Below, one piece after another: positions 8,061-8,926 of a stretch of DNA of 8,926 bases. Both the position numbers and the translations under genes were made by a program. Position 1 is the first letter of the stretch, and each line of letters starts with the position of its first letter. The notes beneath the pieces are model-generated. The model was given only the letters and a program-made list of their open reading frames with translations. It did no database searches and was not told the DNA's origin. The stretch is from Alphaproteobacteria bacterium (GTDB lineage: Bacteria > Pseudomonadota > Alphaproteobacteria > CACIAM-22H2), in assembly GCA_016869915.1 (NCBI GenBank), contig VGDA01000119.1, positions 1 to 8,926 on the forward strand. The letters run 5' to 3'.

Positions 8061-8926
8061 TCAGGCGGCCGCGGAGGGGGAACGGCGGATGACGCGCTCC
8101 GGCGGAAGCCGGACGCTGACGGTCGTGCCGATCCCGACCTCGCTCTCGATCAGCAGCTGCCCGCCATGCATCTCGACCAGCGCCTTGGACAGCGGCAGGC
8201 CGAGCCCGGTCCCCTCGTGCTTGCGCGCCAGCGAGGAGTCGACCTGACCGAATGCGGCGAGGGCGATGGGGATCTCTTCGGGCGACATGCCGATCCCGGT
8301 GTCCGCGATGCGGATGTCGAGGCTGCTGCCGTCGTCGGCGATCTCCACGCGCACCCGCCCCCCGGGCTTCGTGAACTTGATCGCGTTGGTCAGCAGGTTG
8401 ATCAGGATCTGCTTGATCTTGCGCTCGTCGCCCATGAGCGAGATGCCCTCGCTCGCGACCGTCGACCGCACCGAGACATCGGCCTGCTGCGCCCGGCCGG
8501 CCACGAGCCTCAGGCAGGTCGCGACGGTGGCGGCGAGGTCGAAGCGCGTCTCCGCGAGATCCGCCTTCCCGGCCTCGATCTTCGACAGGTCGAGGATGTC
8601 GTTGATCAGGTCGAGCAGGTGGCGGCCGCTGCTCCAGATGTCGAGCGCATATTCGCGGTACTGCGCCGAGCCGAGGCTGCCGAAGAGCTCGTCCTTCATG
8701 ATCTCGGCGAAGCCGATGATCGCGTTGAGCGGGCTGCGCAGCTCGTGGCTCATGTTGGCCAGGAACTCGGACTTCGTGCGGTTGGCCCGCTCGGCCTCGT
8801 TGCGCAGCGTCTCGAGCCGCTCGGCGAGCTCGCGCATCTGCCGGGACTGCGTGCCGATCCGCTCCTGCATGCGCTCGAGCTCGTCGACGCGGGACTCGAG
8901 GGCGCGCTCGTGGCCGAGCAGCGTCG
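8061..8926 (-). CDS. Sensor histidine kinase, C-terminal part (N-terminus beyond the window)
   Basis: This is the catalytic core of a two-component sensor kinase that would autophosphorylate on a histidine and pass the phosphate to a response regulator not in this window. Counting from the Met at 8870, the H-box is SHELRSPLNA (phospho-acceptor H42), the N-box N162 in LLTNAIKFT, G1 DTGIGM (190-195), F-box F207 in AFGQVD, and G2 GTGLGL (220-225). The H-box and its following helix, ending LINDILDLSKIEAGK, resemble alphaproteobacterial PleC/DivJ-type kinases. The frame stays open from 8870 to the right edge and encodes a charged, heptad-like stretch (HERALESRVDELERM) that continues into the helix before the H-box. 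This suggests a coiled coil and makes the 8870 Met internal. Sensor and membrane domains, if any, lie outside. It is convergent with iolG and there is no sign that it belongs to the inositol genes. Confidence 0.92.
   Translation of the reverse strand, partial: TLLGHERALESRVDELERMQERIGTQSRQMRELAERLETLRNEAERANRTKSEFLANMSHELRSPLNAIIGFAEIMKDELFGSLGSAQYREYALDIWSSGRHLLDLINDILDLSKIEAGKADLAETRFDLAATVATCLRLVAGRAQQADVSVRSTVASEGISLMGDERKIKQILINLLTNAIKFTKPGGRVRVEIADDGSSLDIRIADTGIGMSPEEIPIALAAFGQVDSSLARKHEGTGLGLPLSKALVEMHGGQLLIESEVGIGTTVSVRLPPERVIRRSPSAAA

Noticed and set aside
8034..8072. Possible bidirectional terminator between iolG and the kinase gene
   Set aside because: Only short GC repeats and palindromes (CCCGGG, GCGGCCGC) are present, with no stem-loop and T-run.

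Overview
The window is a very GC-rich (roughly 70% by eye), densely coded bacterial segment. GC-rich codon choice, a PleC/DivJ-like histidine kinase core at the right edge and the style of the inositol genes point to an alphaproteobacterium, perhaps Rhodospirillales-like. That placement is an inference. No RNA gene, mobile element, CRISPR array or gene-free stretch over 300 bases is visible.

Layout: (1) 2-1812, plus strand: the 3' part of an inosose dehydratase gene (iolE; its start lies left of the window), followed at once by a second TIM-barrel sugar isomerase/epimerase. (2) 1797-2603, minus strand: an inositol monophosphatase family phosphatase, tail-to-tail with the epimerase and overlapping it by 16 bp. 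(3) 2604-2706: the only substantial intergenic region, divergent, with an AT-rich -10-like patch flanked by two short inverted repeats. (4) 2707-8033, plus strand: a four-gene operon encoding a periplasmic binding protein, a fused two-domain permease with a TTG start and an N-terminal membrane extension, an ABC ATPase whose start overlaps the permease stop, and an inositol 2-dehydrogenase (iolG). (5) 8061 to the right edge, minus strand: the C-terminal part of a sensor histidine kinase, convergent with iolG and probably unrelated to it.

How the genes fit together: IolG oxidises myo-inositol to 2-keto-myo-inositol (scyllo-inosose) and IolE dehydrates that product; the second TIM-barrel protein may interconvert keto-inositols or a related keto-sugar. 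The unusual part is the transporter. It belongs to the family usually annotated as Fe(III) import (FbpABC/AfuABC), not to the sugar ABC transporters normally linked to inositol genes. Its binding protein lacks the adjacent tyrosine pair of classical ferric-binding proteins and carries motifs that fit the AfuA hexose-phosphate branch. With a phosphatase of the inositol monophosphatase family transcribed divergently from it, the simplest reading is a pathway that imports a phosphorylated inositol or similar phospho-polyol, removes the phosphate in the cytoplasm and feeds the polyol into IolG/IolE catabolism. The gene families and their order are read from the sequence; the substrate is a hypothesis.
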